Assembly (NCBI RefSeq): GCF_001468135.1
Contig: NZ_LNYU01000081.1
Coordinates: forward strand, 257,062-315,982
Reading direction: 5' to 3'
Source of the DNA: Legionella santicrucis
GTDB lineage: Bacteria; Pseudomonadota; Gammaproteobacteria; Legionellales; Legionellaceae
Length of the DNA stretch: 58,921 nt
Numbering within the stretch: the stretch's first letter is position 1; every line of letters starts with the position of its first letter. The position numbers and the translations under genes are program-made. Shown here piece after piece: positions 26,029 to 34,574 of the stretch. A model generated the notes under the pieces. That model did no database searches and was not told the DNA's origin. It worked only from the letters and a program-made list of their open reading frames with translations.

Positions 26029-27003
26029 ATGAAGCTATTTGCCACTTATTTTATGCTGGGTATGGTTTTACTTGCTTTAATACTCTTTTCTTTAAGCGTT
26101 GGAACTATCCCCATTTCTATAAGCAAGATCATTAATTTCATACACCATAAAGATATGACTGTAGAATCGATTCTTTTAGAGAGCATACGTATTCCTCGTA
26201 CTTTTTGTGCTGTCATTGTCGGGGCTTCTCTGGCATTAACAGGGGTAATCTTATTTTATATTTCAGGCAATGAATTAGGCTGTCCCAGTTTACTTGGTAT
26301 CAATCAAGGTGTTTTTGTTGGCATCATCGCCAGTGTTGTGTTGACGCAGTCCATGATGATGAAGAGTCTATTTCTTAGTGGCGTTTTTGCAGGAGCAGGT
26401 GCAGGGTTAGTCACTTTTCTCATGTCGTTCAAACTCGGTTTCTCTCCGTTGAAATTGATACTCATAGGGCAAGCAATCAACTTGTTCTGTTATGCGCTCT
26501 GTCAATTATTACTTATGCTTGCCCCCCAATATGCAGACTCATTATTAATAAGTTTGAATGGATCATTAGCAAACAGTAATTGGGCTTTATTAGAAATTTT
26601 TGGTTCGGTTCTTTTATTAACAAGCTTGTTAGCCATAGTTTTTATGAAGCACGGTTATCTCTTATCTTTAGGAACCGATGTTGCAAAAAATATAGGTATA
26701 CACGTGAATAAAATACTGTTCTTATTTTTAGGTGTTATTTTGATCCTAAGCACAGGTTCAGTTTTGATTGTTGGACCGTTATTATTTTTTCCTCTTCTAG
26801 CCCTACATTGTAGCAAGTTATTTATTTCAAGTAATAAACCACATCATTTTGCTTTAGTCACTGCATGCGTAGGGAGTATATTGCTGTTAGCTAGTGATCT
26901 GTGTATGCGCGTCCTCTACCCAGATTGGGAAGCACCACTCAATTTATTTATTGCCATCCTGGGGGTACCTTTATTAATCATGCGTGCGAGGAGTTTGCAC
27001 TAA
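26029..27003 (+). CDS. FecCD-family iron-complex ABC permease, first subunit
   Basis: A 324-residue BtuC/FecCD-type permease with about nine to ten transmembrane helices. Characteristic stretches: SIRIPRTFCAVIVGASLALTG near residues 47-67 and a conserved GPLLFFPLLALH region around 246-257. It pairs with the next gene product to form a heterodimeric channel. Its start follows the SbnA-like gene stop by 3 bp, and it is translated in one operon with the metallophore genes. Confidence 0.87.
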   Translation: MKLFATYFMLGMVLLALILFSLSVGTIPISISKIINFIHHKDMTVESILLESIRIPRTFCAVIVGASLALTGVILFYISGNELGCPSLLGINQGVFVGIIASVVLTQSMMMKSLFLSGVFAGAGAGLVTFLMSFKLGFSPLKLILIGQAINLFCYALCQLLLMLAPQYADSLLISLNGSLANSNWALLEIFGSVLLLTSLLAIVFMKHGYLLSLGTDVAKNIGIHVNKILFLFLGVILILSTGSVLIVGPLLFFPLLALHCSKLFISSNKPHHFALVTACVGSILLLASDLCMRVLYPDWEAPLNLFIAILGVPLLIMRARSLH

Positions 27004-27975
27004 ATGTTTTTTAAAATTGTCCTATTAATTACTATGGTCATTGTTTTATCAATTGCTACCCTACTCTTTGGTAAAACAACATTCACATTGTATGACTTAT
27101 GGCAAATGAATCACTTGGATAAAAGTAATTATTTCATTCTCTTTGACATGAGAATACCACGTTTAATCACCAGTCTTTATACTGGGGGATTATTTGCTTT
27201 AGCGGGCAGTATTTTTCAAGCAATACACAAAAATCCTGTAGCCTCTCCAGATATTTTGGGAGTCAATGCTACTGCAATCTTTGCCATTCTATTTTTTTCT
27301 CATGTCTTTGATACTCAGCATGGCTTATTGGGATATGCCTTAGTAGGGGCCCTCGTTGGTTTTGGATTAACCACTATACTAAGTACAAACAATCGGCAAA
27401 TTGATAACACGCGTTTAATTATTATTGGCATTGCCTTGAGTATTTTATTCAAAGCATTGAGCCAGTTTTTAGTGATTGAATCCAAGGAAAATATTCATAC
27501 CCTCTTACATTTTTTAAATGGGACTTTGTATCAAGCCAGTTGGCAACAACTCAGTTTTATGACTTACTCTGTTCTTATTTGTGTCACTCTCTGTTTATTC
27601 TGTGCGCCCTACCTAGATATCATCATGCTTCACACAGATATTTCTCGATCTGTTGGATTACAATTGAGATTTTGGCAAATTTTTTTCATTGGATTAGCGT
27701 TATATATGTCAGCAAGTGCTATAAGCACTTGCGGCAGTTTAGGCTTCATTGGATTTATTGCTCCTAATATGTCTCGAATTCTCTTTGGACATAGTCATCG
27801 CTTTAACTTATATGGCTCTATATTGATTGGTTGCAGTTTAGTCCTCGGAGCAGATTTAATCAGCCGCGTTATTTTCTACCCTTTAGAAATTCCCATAGGA
27901 ATAATCTTAATTTTTATAGGAACACCCTTTTTTCTCTATTTATTAAAAACAATGCACAGGAACTATTATGGTTGA
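27004..27975 (+). CDS. FecCD-family iron-complex ABC permease, second subunit
   Basis: A 323-residue permease of the same family as the preceding protein: FDMRIPRLITSLYTGGLFALAG near residue 50, NPVASPDILGVN near 80, and GSLGFIGFIAPNMSRILFG near 250 are typical. The ATG directly follows the previous stop codon, indicating tight coupling. It forms the inner-membrane channel with the first FecCD protein, energised by the FecE-type ATPase whose gene overlaps this one by 8 bp. Confidence 0.9.
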   Translation: MFFKIVLLITMVIVLSIATLLFGKTTFTLYDLWQMNHLDKSNYFILFDMRIPRLITSLYTGGLFALAGSIFQAIHKNPVASPDILGVNATAIFAILFFSHVFDTQHGLLGYALVGALVGFGLTTILSTNNRQIDNTRLIIIGIALSILFKALSQFLVIESKENIHTLLHFLNGTLYQASWQQLSFMTYSVLICVTLCLFCAPYLDIIMLHTDISRSVGLQLRFWQIFFIGLALYMSASAISTCGSLGFIGFIAPNMSRILFGHSHRFNLYGSILIGCSLVLGADLISRVIFYPLEIPIGIILIFIGTPFFLYLLKTMHRNYYG

Positions 27976-28759
27976 AATTAACGCAACAGATCTTAATGTT
28001 TTTTTAGATCGCAATCATATTATTAAAAACTTAAGCCTAACAATTCCTGCAAATCAAGTGACTGCAATTATTGGACCCAATGGCTCTGGCAAGTCCACAC
28101 TTTTGAAAACACTATCAGGTTTGATGAAACCGCATAGTGGCAAAATATACATTGATAAACAATCAATCGATTTTTATAGCCGCAAGCAATTGGCACGAAA
28201 AATGTCTTTTTTAATGCAAAATCCAGAGGCCCCGGGATCAATGACCGTTAAAGAGTTAGTCAGTTTCGGGCGTTTTAGCCATCAAACATGGTTTGGTTCC
28301 AATAATACCGATCATGATCAAATCCAGTGGGCGATCAAACAAGTGAATTTAGAAGATAAAAGTAATCATTGTTTGTCTAAATTATCTGGAGGACAACAAA
28401 AGCGTGCATGGATAGCTATGGCCCTTGCTCAAAATAGTGATGTTTTGTTACTTGATGAACCCACCGCTTTTTTAGACATACGTCATCAATTAGAAACTTT
28501 GTTGTTGTTGCGAAAATTAAAACGAGATTTAGGCAAAACTATTGTGGTTGTATTGCATGACATCCCACAAGTTATTCAATTTGCAGATTATTTGATAATT
28601 ATTGATCAGGGCAAGCTGATCCATCAGAACCCAATTCAGCCTAACCTCGATCCCCAATTATTTGAAAAAGTGTTTGGCATTGAAGTGGAACTCAAACACA
28701 ACCAACTTCAAGGAACCTCATTAACCATACACGGAGTAGCAGAAACCCAAGGCAGTTAA
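27968..28759 (+). CDS. FecE-type ABC ATPase for iron-complex uptake
   Basis: A 263-residue ATPase with Walker A GPNGSGKST (residues 36-44), signature LSGGQQKR (about 138-145), Walker B VLLLDEPT and the switch His in VVLHD. This is the standard subunit of siderophore importers. AGGA precedes its ATG, which overlaps the permease gene end by 8 bp. Fifth gene of the Fur-box operon. Confidence 0.93.
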   Translation: MVEINATDLNVFLDRNHIIKNLSLTIPANQVTAIIGPNGSGKSTLLKTLSGLMKPHSGKIYIDKQSIDFYSRKQLARKMSFLMQNPEAPGSMTVKELVSFGRFSHQTWFGSNNTDHDQIQWAIKQVNLEDKSNHCLSKLSGGQQKRAWIAMALAQNSDVLLLDEPTAFLDIRHQLETLLLLRKLKRDLGKTIVVVLHDIPQVIQFADYLIIIDQGKLIHQNPIQPNLDPQLFEKVFGIEVELKHNQLQGTSLTIHGVAETQGS

Positions 28760-28817
28760 AACCGTTTCTATTCAGAACTAACTGTCACATTTAAAGTACG
28801 ATTGAGAGTTTATAAAT

Positions 28818-30194
28818 ATGTTGCAATTATCGAGCTATTCTACCAAACAATTATTTGCTGTAATTATTATTGGTACCATGATGATGATGGAAAGTATTGA
28901 TACCAATATTTTAAATGTAGCTATTCCAGCTATGGCACAATCTTTAGGAGTTCCCACCCTAAGTTTAAAACTCCCTATTACGAGTTATTTAATTAGTTTG
29001 TCTGTCTTTATTCCCATTAGCGGCTATTTAGCAGATAAATTTGGTACTAAAATCATTTTAATGATTGCAATTTTTTCCTTTGGCTTATTTTCTTTATTAT
29101 GTGGTTGGGCAACCTCTTTATTCCAACTCACTTGTTTTCGCGCTTTACAAGGAGTTGCAGGAGCTTTATTAGTTCCTGTAGGCCGACTATTGATGTTACG
29201 GGTATTTTCCAAACAAGAATTAGTCAAAGTTTATATGTTCATTTCTATGCCTTTATTATTGGGCCCTTTATTAGCCCCTTATATTGGAGGATTATTAGTC
29301 AGTCATTTAAGTTGGCGCTTTATTTTTTATGTAAATATTCCCTTTGCGCTTTTGATGTTGTTTGCGACCTTACGCTTTGTTGACAATTACACGCAATCAA
29401 CTCAACCCTTTAATTGGTCTTCTTTCATTCCACTAGCTCTATTTTTGGCAATTACAGCTTATTGGTTAGATACCACCTCCGAAATCACCAGCATCATCAA
29501 TCAGTTATTAATCATAATGCTTATCATAATTAGTTTTGTTATTTATTTAATTATTGAACACAAATCAAAACATCAGATAATTCATTTTAAATTGTTTAAA
29601 ATTAGAACTTATAGACTGTGTTTTTTTAGCAGTGCGCTAAGCCGCATTACTTTAGGAGCACGAGCATTTATCATTGTGCTGTACTTACAACTTGCGTTGA
29701 TAATGTCACCTACTGAAAGTGGTTTATTAATTTCCTCCATGGCCATTGGATATCTATTTAGCCGAATTTTTATTGCTCGATATCTAAAAAGATTTGGATT
29801 TAAAAAAACGCTACTTTGGTCTAACTTTGGAACATGTCTTGCTACTGTGCTGTTATGTTTCATTGAACAAGCGAATATGTTTGCATGGTCGGTAATGATT
29901 GCACTAGGCTTTTTTTCTGCCATTATTTTATTATTACTCAACGTATTATGTTTTTCAGACATTGAAAGTGAGAAATATGCTGCGGCAACCAGTTTAAACA
30001 GCACGACACAACAATTATTCGTATCGCTTGGAATTTCTATTGCAGCTTGGAGCATACATTTATTCAATTACTCATTTGGTACTTTTACTATGACCTCCTT
30101 CCATGCAACTTTTATCTGCATTGCGGTGATTAGTTTAATTGGGCAAATTCCTTTTTTAAAACTACAAAACTCAGATGGGAGTAATTTACTGTGA
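28818..30194 (+). CDS. MFS (DHA2-like) transporter, putative metallophore exporter
   Basis: A 458-residue MFS protein with 13-14 predicted membrane segments. Motif A lies in the first loop (GYLADKFGTK, about residues 69-78), and the drug:H+ antiporter motif C-like GPLLAPYIGG follows. It resembles EmrB/QacA-type exporters. The gene follows the FecE-type ATPase after 58 bp, as the last gene of the operon, which suggests it secretes the metallophore made by the SbnA-like and opine-dehydrogenase enzymes. No strong ribosome-binding site is visible, so translation may be lower than for the others. Confidence 0.85.
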   Translation: MLQLSSYSTKQLFAVIIIGTMMMMESIDTNILNVAIPAMAQSLGVPTLSLKLPITSYLISLSVFIPISGYLADKFGTKIILMIAIFSFGLFSLLCGWATSLFQLTCFRALQGVAGALLVPVGRLLMLRVFSKQELVKVYMFISMPLLLGPLLAPYIGGLLVSHLSWRFIFYVNIPFALLMLFATLRFVDNYTQSTQPFNWSSFIPLALFLAITAYWLDTTSEITSIINQLLIIMLIIISFVIYLIIEHKSKHQIIHFKLFKIRTYRLCFFSSALSRITLGARAFIIVLYLQLALIMSPTESGLLISSMAIGYLFSRIFIARYLKRFGFKKTLLWSNFGTCLATVLLCFIEQANMFAWSVMIALGFFSAIILLLLNVLCFSDIESEKYAAATSLNSTTQQLFVSLGISIAAWSIHLFNYSFGTFTMTSFHATFICIAVISLIGQIPFLKLQNSDGSNLL

Positions 30195-30282
30195 TACATC
30201 CAAAAAGTACGAATGTTCATACCCTAAGATCACATTTTTATTCTAAACTTTGAGTAACAAGCAGTGATTAAAGAAGTGAAAA

Positions 30283-31701
30283 ATGTCTCCAATTACAAAA
30301 AATTTACAAACACAATTAACCATTGATCAGCAAACTATAGAATCAATCGAAAACGCTTTAAAAGCAAAAAAGATTAAATGTCTATTACAAGCTTATTTTG
30401 CTGAGTTGGATACAATTCGCCTTCAAAAACATGTCAGTCATGGTGAAAAACAAGCAATTGATCGTGCTAAAAAAGCCGAAATTATTGCTCAAATTATGGA
30501 GCTTACAAGTCAGGGCAATGAAATTACAAAACTATTTGGTGAAATTGCTGATAACGCTCATACACTTATTCGTATTCCTGAAGAGGCATCCAAATTATTG
30601 ATCCACGGCGGTGGAATTGGTGCCTTAGTAACCGGTATACTTGGATTTACCACTATTCCTCTTTTATGTGCTTTAGAAAAGCGAAAACCCAAACCTAACG
30701 AGGCAATAATTATGGGGCTTTCTATTGCCACAATTGTGCTTGGATCGTTAGCCATTGCTGCAGTAGGAGGACCTATAGGAGTAGGTGCTTTTGTATTAGC
30801 GATTACTACTATAGGTTTAGGTAGAACCGCATTTAATTATTTTCATGAATGGCGTGAAAGAAAAGCACTAGAAAAAGAAGTACATCAATTAGAGCAAGAA
30901 CTAAATGATTTAGAAAATACCCTTGATCAGGAAGTCAATAAGATTGCAAAGCTCAAAAAGAAACTCATGAATGAGCTCAATCAGCCGTCCTTAACCATTG
31001 ACCCAAAAAAAATTGAAAGCCTAAAAACAGAACTCAAAAAATCATCGGATCATTTGGAGTCTGTAATTAAAGAATTAGACAATAAAAGCGTTGTTTTTGC
31101 TAATAAAAGCTCTAAACTTTTAGAACTCCAAGAAAAACGGACCAGTCGATGGGAGCTCGCAAGAAAAGGAATATATGTTAGCGCAGGTATTCTAGCCGTA
31201 GTTGGTGCAATCTTAATGTTAACACCCGCAGCCCCAATAGGAGCAACATTGATGCTGGCGGCGAGTGCTATCACCGTCACTACTCTTGTCAGCTCATTTG
31301 TAGTCAACCGAATTAAAAATTATCAAGCCCAAAAATCTCAAGCTAATGCGCAACATTCTTTACATCAAGCGCAAGATATTGAAACCAACGTAGGACATAG
31401 TTCTGAATATATTATTGCTCAATCTCTTACTCCCGAAGGCGAAAAGGTACAACATACATTACAAAAGGAAATTGAAAATGCATCTCATATGCATGAGATT
31501 AGCAAAGAAGATAGAGATCCTAATCCATTAAAAATGAAAGAAGAAAAGACATCTACCCCCACGAAGACGCCTCAAATAGAAGCGCCTGAAAATAGCTCCC
31601 TGAAGAAAAGTGAAGCAATTCATAAAGATGGAGTTCCAGCTCCTAAAATCCACGAAGATGAAGATAGCGAAGGCTCTAGAGATGAAGTCTCGCCATGCTA
31701 A
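30283..31701 (+). CDS. Coiled-coil membrane-associated protein, effector candidate
   Basis: A 472-residue protein of unknown family. Two hydrophobic pairs (about residues 105-180 and 300-345) flank a long coiled coil rich in Glu, Lys and Leu (about 190-290). The last 100 residues are hydrophilic, rich in Glu, Lys, Pro and Ser, and look disordered. This architecture (coiled coil, hairpin membrane segments, polar acidic tail) is common among Dot/Icm substrates but not specific to them. There is no signal peptide. It is alone between the metallophore operon and a decayed region. Confidence 0.65.
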   Translation: MSPITKNLQTQLTIDQQTIESIENALKAKKIKCLLQAYFAELDTIRLQKHVSHGEKQAIDRAKKAEIIAQIMELTSQGNEITKLFGEIADNAHTLIRIPEEASKLLIHGGGIGALVTGILGFTTIPLLCALEKRKPKPNEAIIMGLSIATIVLGSLAIAAVGGPIGVGAFVLAITTIGLGRTAFNYFHEWRERKALEKEVHQLEQELNDLENTLDQEVNKIAKLKKKLMNELNQPSLTIDPKKIESLKTELKKSSDHLESVIKELDNKSVVFANKSSKLLELQEKRTSRWELARKGIYVSAGILAVVGAILMLTPAAPIGATLMLAASAITVTTLVSSFVVNRIKNYQAQKSQANAQHSLHQAQDIETNVGHSSEYIIAQSLTPEGEKVQHTLQKEIENASHMHEISKEDRDPNPLKMKEEKTSTPTKTPQIEAPENSSLKKSEAIHKDGVPAPKIHEDEDSEGSRDEVSPC

Positions 31702-32211
31702 AAAATAGCTTCCCCCTTTCTTAATATGGAATATGAAAGGACACTTAAAACAATGCGAAGTACATTCGGACAACTTGATCCTTCTCACAATACTATAAAT
31801 TATCGAAAGCTGCTGCGATTGATGACCGAAAGAGGATTTCTAACCCAAAATATTGAAAAGCCATTGAAGAGGTTTTTGGTAAAAAACAAGAAGGATTGAA
31901 TACCCCATAAGGAAAGCACATAAATCAAAATTTAATACATCGTTGATTGCCCTACACTTATTAGGTCTTGGAATCGCAGTAGTCAGACTTAGTGGCAAAT
32001 ATTTTAAATATATCTAGCCTCTTTTCCGCTAAGTATTTTTTGTAAGATAAATTCATTGAGTTTTGAGCTCATTTATAATAAATAGCTATAGACCAAAGGT
32101 ATGTATCTTCGCAGTAATATATAATGCAACCATTTTGGCGTGTCCAGAATGTAAACATGAAGTTTTAACGCTGGTGAGCTCATGGATAGCGCCAAATTAA
32201 TTATGACAATT
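31702..32211. other. 510-bp region with a small, possibly broken ORF
   Basis: The only protein-like reading is a 57-codon frame from the ATG at 31726 to 31899 (MEYERTLKTMRSTFGQLDP start). A one-base shift near its end would continue into IEEVFGKKQEGLNTP and stop at about 31910, so it may be a decayed small gene. The rest, to 32211, shows short frames only; no RNA gene or clear terminator is seen. Confidence 0.35.
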
Positions 32212-32487
32212 TTAAGGGCTGGGTGGTTTTTCAGCTCTCTCTATATTGTTAGATGGGCTAAAATTAGAAGTAACAGTAGAAAAAAACAAAGGCGATATCC
32301 CCGTTGAATAGAATCTACGGTCTGATTCTTTTCCTGAAACACAAGACCCATAGGTGAATGGTGGCATATTCTCTAATATTAATTTTTCTAAAAACTCTAA
32401 ATACTCCTCTCTATTTCCAATTGGATTCTCTTCAGGCATAAGTGGATTTTTTGTATATTTTTCGATTTCAAGTTTTTCTTGTGCCAT
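32212..32487 (-). CDS. Small hypothetical protein (91 aa)
   Basis: A 91-residue polar protein with an acidic, helical N-terminal half (MAQEKLEIEKYTKNPLMPEE) and a Ser/Pro-rich C-terminal half. The ATG at 32487 has AAGGA 7-8 nt upstream, supporting translation; an in-frame upstream start at 32505 is less likely. No signal peptide or membrane segment, no family recognised. It could be a small effector or an orphan of the accessory region. Confidence 0.45.
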   Translation of the reverse strand: MAQEKLEIEKYTKNPLMPEENPIGNREEYLEFLEKLILENMPPFTYGSCVSGKESDRRFYSTGISPLFFSTVTSNFSPSNNIERAEKPPSP

Positions 32488-32564
32488 TAAATTATCCTTA
32501 AGCAATCGGTGGTACCATCAGCTTCTAGAAATAGAATTAGTGAATTTAAAAAGAAGCCATTTTT

Positions 32565-32602
32565 AATGAAGGTGAAATTCTTTTTAGAATTTCACCTTCA
32601 TT
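32565..32602. terminator. Perfect 17-bp hairpin with TTTT loop
   Basis: AATGAAGGTGAAATTCT (32565-32581) pairs perfectly with AGAATTTCACCTTCATT (32586-32602). It lies just upstream of the 91-aa gene. It is far longer than an ordinary terminator stem and lacks a good T-tract on either strand, so it may be a mobile-element relic or a structured RNA end. Confidence 0.5.
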
Positions 32603-32868
32603 CATTGTAATCAAACTCGTATTTTCCAATCAAACAAGTGCAGTTGACTGTCCACTTACCTCTTTCCCTTAAATGCTTTATTCTCGTCCTGAGGAGGAGT
32701 TCGTTTTGCATCTAGGAATAATGTTTATATGCTGACGCAATCAGAAAACTTGCTCATTAAATTAATCGAACTAATGTTTGATTTAAAAATTAATCAGACT
32801 ATCCCAGGATATCTATCTATTGCCCTACTTTTGCTTTACTGGATTAGTAATTAACTTAGATATAAACA
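32603..32868. other. Intergenic stretch upstream of the small gene, downstream of higA
   Basis: A 41-codon frame (32729-32854) would encode a short peptide ending in a hydrophobic segment (IALLLLYWISN). AGGA lies too far upstream (about 13 nt) to support it well. Nothing else is seen. Confidence 0.3.
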
Positions 32869-33231
32869 TTAAAGATAATGACGTTCCTCAATTAAACTTT
32901 CATAAGGTATATGTAATTCCTTATGTAATTTGACAATCTGAGGCAAGGTTAAGTTACGTTTTCTATTTAAAACATCACTGACACGACTTTTGGGGCCAAG
33001 AAAAGCCTCCAAATCTTTTCGTGTTAAATTCAGCTGATCCATTAAAAAAAGAATAGCATCGACAGGATCTGATGGAGGCATTGGATGATGCTTATTTTCA
33101 TATCCCTCTACAAGAACAAGAAGTATATCTAACTCATCCCCTTCAGGAGTATCTTGCTTGGCCCCCCAAAGAGAGTCAATTCGTTCTAAAGCAATATTAT
33201 AATCACTTTCATTATGGATTGGTTTAATCAT
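32869..33231 (-). CDS. higA: HigA-type antitoxin (XRE/HTH domain)
   Basis: A 120-residue antitoxin. The C-terminal half is a helix-turn-helix (NLTRKDLEAFLGPKSRVSDV, then LNRKRNLTLPQIVKLHKELHIP), and the N-terminal half is acidic and contains the DELDILLVLVEGYE stretch typical of this HigA subgroup. It neutralises HigB and represses the operon. The start at 33231 overlaps the toxin gene stop by 8 nt (ATGATTAA), so translation is coupled. The toxin-first order is the HigBA hallmark. Confidence 0.88.
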   Translation of the reverse strand: MIKPIHNESDYNIALERIDSLWGAKQDTPEGDELDILLVLVEGYENKHHPMPPSDPVDAILFLMDQLNLTRKDLEAFLGPKSRVSDVLNRKRNLTLPQIVKLHKELHIPYESLIEERHYL

Positions 33232-33532
33232 TCTCCACCTCCGAAGCATTTACTCGGTCGTATTCTTTATGAGTGCCAACAAATTTAATAAACATCGCTT
33301 GTCTTGGATAATCCATTGCGCAAATTATGCGATAATCATTACCTTTTATATTAAAAACAACACGGTTATTAGCAATAATAGATGCATTCCGTAGCATATC
33401 TTTAACATCTTGAGGGCTTTTCCAAATCTGTTTAGAACAAAAATGATACCACTCATTTAAATAAGATTGCGTGTGCTTATTGCCAGGCAATTCCCAGTAA
33501 GCTTTAAGTTTACTTTTTGCTATTATTCTCAT
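33224..33532 (-). CDS. higB: HigB-type mRNA interferase toxin
   Basis: A 102-residue RelE-superfamily toxin of the HigB type: IAKSKLKAYWE at the start, then NNRVVFNIKGNDYRIICAMDYPRQAMFIKFVGTHKEYDR, matching the ribosome-dependent or free mRNA endonuclease core. Length is normal and the frame is intact, so it should be active. It is followed directly by higA, and a palindromic operator lies 13 bp upstream of the start. Confidence 0.9.
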   Translation of the reverse strand: MRIIAKSKLKAYWELPGNKHTQSYLNEWYHFCSKQIWKSPQDVKDMLRNASIIANNRVVFNIKGNDYRIICAMDYPRQAMFIKFVGTHKEYDRVNASEVEND

Positions 33533-33545
33533 AATTTAATTATAT

Positions 33546-33562
33546 GTTACCAATTTGGTAAC
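33546..33562. promoter_or_regulatory. Palindromic operator of the higBA operon
   Basis: GTTACCAA-T-TTGGTAAC is a perfect 8-1-8 inverted repeat 13 bp upstream of the higB start, within the expected promoter. This is the position and size of a HigA-type operator. Confidence 0.8.
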
Positions 33563-33621
33563 GTCAATAAAGAATATCCTCTAACCAGAAATAAAACGGG
33601 GCGGCCTGTTGAAAAATATGA

Positions 33622-33741
33622 TCAAAGTTGGATCAAAATTAGTGCTATTTCGTAAAGAATAAAAAATATCAATCTCTTGATATTTAAAGCCATAGCAGCA
33701 AAATAGGCTTGAATTTGTGTGTTTTCAAATCCTCTGTATAA
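33622..33741 (-). mobile_element. C-terminal remnant of a DDE transposase
   Basis: The minus strand reads 39 residues ending at a TGA (33622-33624), with YRGFENTQIQAYFAAMALNI followed by KRL. This matches the C-terminal end of IS5/IS1182-type transposases (YRGL...LQ...AxALNLKRL). It begins exactly where the GNAT gene loses its normal sequence, so an insertion element probably entered that gene and was then mostly deleted. Assignment is from short motif similarity. Confidence 0.5.
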
Positions 33742-34013
33742 CCATCAATCACGCCAATTCCTAAAGAACCAATATGCGCAAATACTGGTCTATCAAGCGG
33801 ACTTATATCACACCATCCAATAAGCTTCCCTTCATGAACAGCCACCAATTGAGGCCAATCATTGTTAATATGTTCTAAGACAAATTCTCGTGTACGTTCT
33901 ATAGGAGGTCCTTCTAAAAAAGCTAAATACTTATGTTCACGAGATACACTGTCTACTGCAGACCAAAACGCTTCAATGTGCTCTTCCTGAATAGGAATAA
34001 TTCTCAAATCCAT
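33684..34013 (-). pseudogene. Truncated GNAT acetyltransferase
   Basis: The first 85-90 residues look like a GNAT N-acetyltransferase (start, central DWPQLVAVHEGKLIGWCDISP strand pair, and HIGSLGIGVIDGY). The acetyl-CoA-binding RGxGIG loop that should follow is missing; the frame runs into unrelated sequence and ends at 109 residues. The other frame over the same bases is a transposase C-terminus. It is therefore a fragment and probably inactive. Confidence 0.75.
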
Positions 34014-34024
34014 AAGTACCCCAG

Positions 34025-34318
34025 TTATTTTTTATTCAGCAGTAAATTTGGTTCATTTACCAAATTATCTTTTTCTAATCGGGTTAATTTTTTAATTGAT
34101 CACTCTAATTGCATCGCCCTGCTCTTCCCTTCTTTAATTTCCCATGTTTGAGCCAACTTGATGGGCTTAAAACTTCGCGTATATTTACAACCACCTGTTC
34201 CATTTAAATGAGACTGATACCTTTTTTCAATATTATCTGTATAACCTGTATAATAGGTATTATTGTCACAGAGCAACATATAAACCCAATACCTTTTTCC
34301 ATCCATTTTCACCGCCAT
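34025..34318 (-). pseudogene. GIY-YIG endonuclease-superfamily protein (YhbQ-like) with premature TGA
   Basis: A small GIY-YIG domain protein: WVYMLLCDNNTYYTGYTDNIEKRYQSHLNG carries the GIY...YIG-equivalent and the catalytic Arg. The frame stops at a TGA (34102-34100) after 72 residues, but the family continues: beyond the stop, in the same frame, SIKKLTRLEKDNLVNEP and a stop at 34025 give the expected length of about 97. A single C-to-T change (CGA to TGA) accounts for this. The shortened protein lacks the final helix and may be unstable. Confidence 0.75.
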
Positions 34319-34574
34319 TAAGCAAAAAGAACCTCTATCGTTTCTTGTATCTCATTCTGGCTAGGCCATTATCTAAATATTTCTTTAATAGGCTCAAAAA
34401 AGTAACCAGCATCTTTTAAGTTAGAATTAACACTTTTGGTGGTTATTCCACACGACCCATATTAAAGCTATTATTAGTTTTTTAAAGATCCTTTCATAGA
34501 CAAGCCATGTCAGCACTTGAATTTTTTGACAATAAAATTAGTCCCTACTGATCTTCCTCTATTGGTCTCACTAC

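Noticed and set aside
29609..30067. 152-codon minus-strand frame antisense to the MFS gene
   Set aside because: A shadow of the transporter; no start context or motif.
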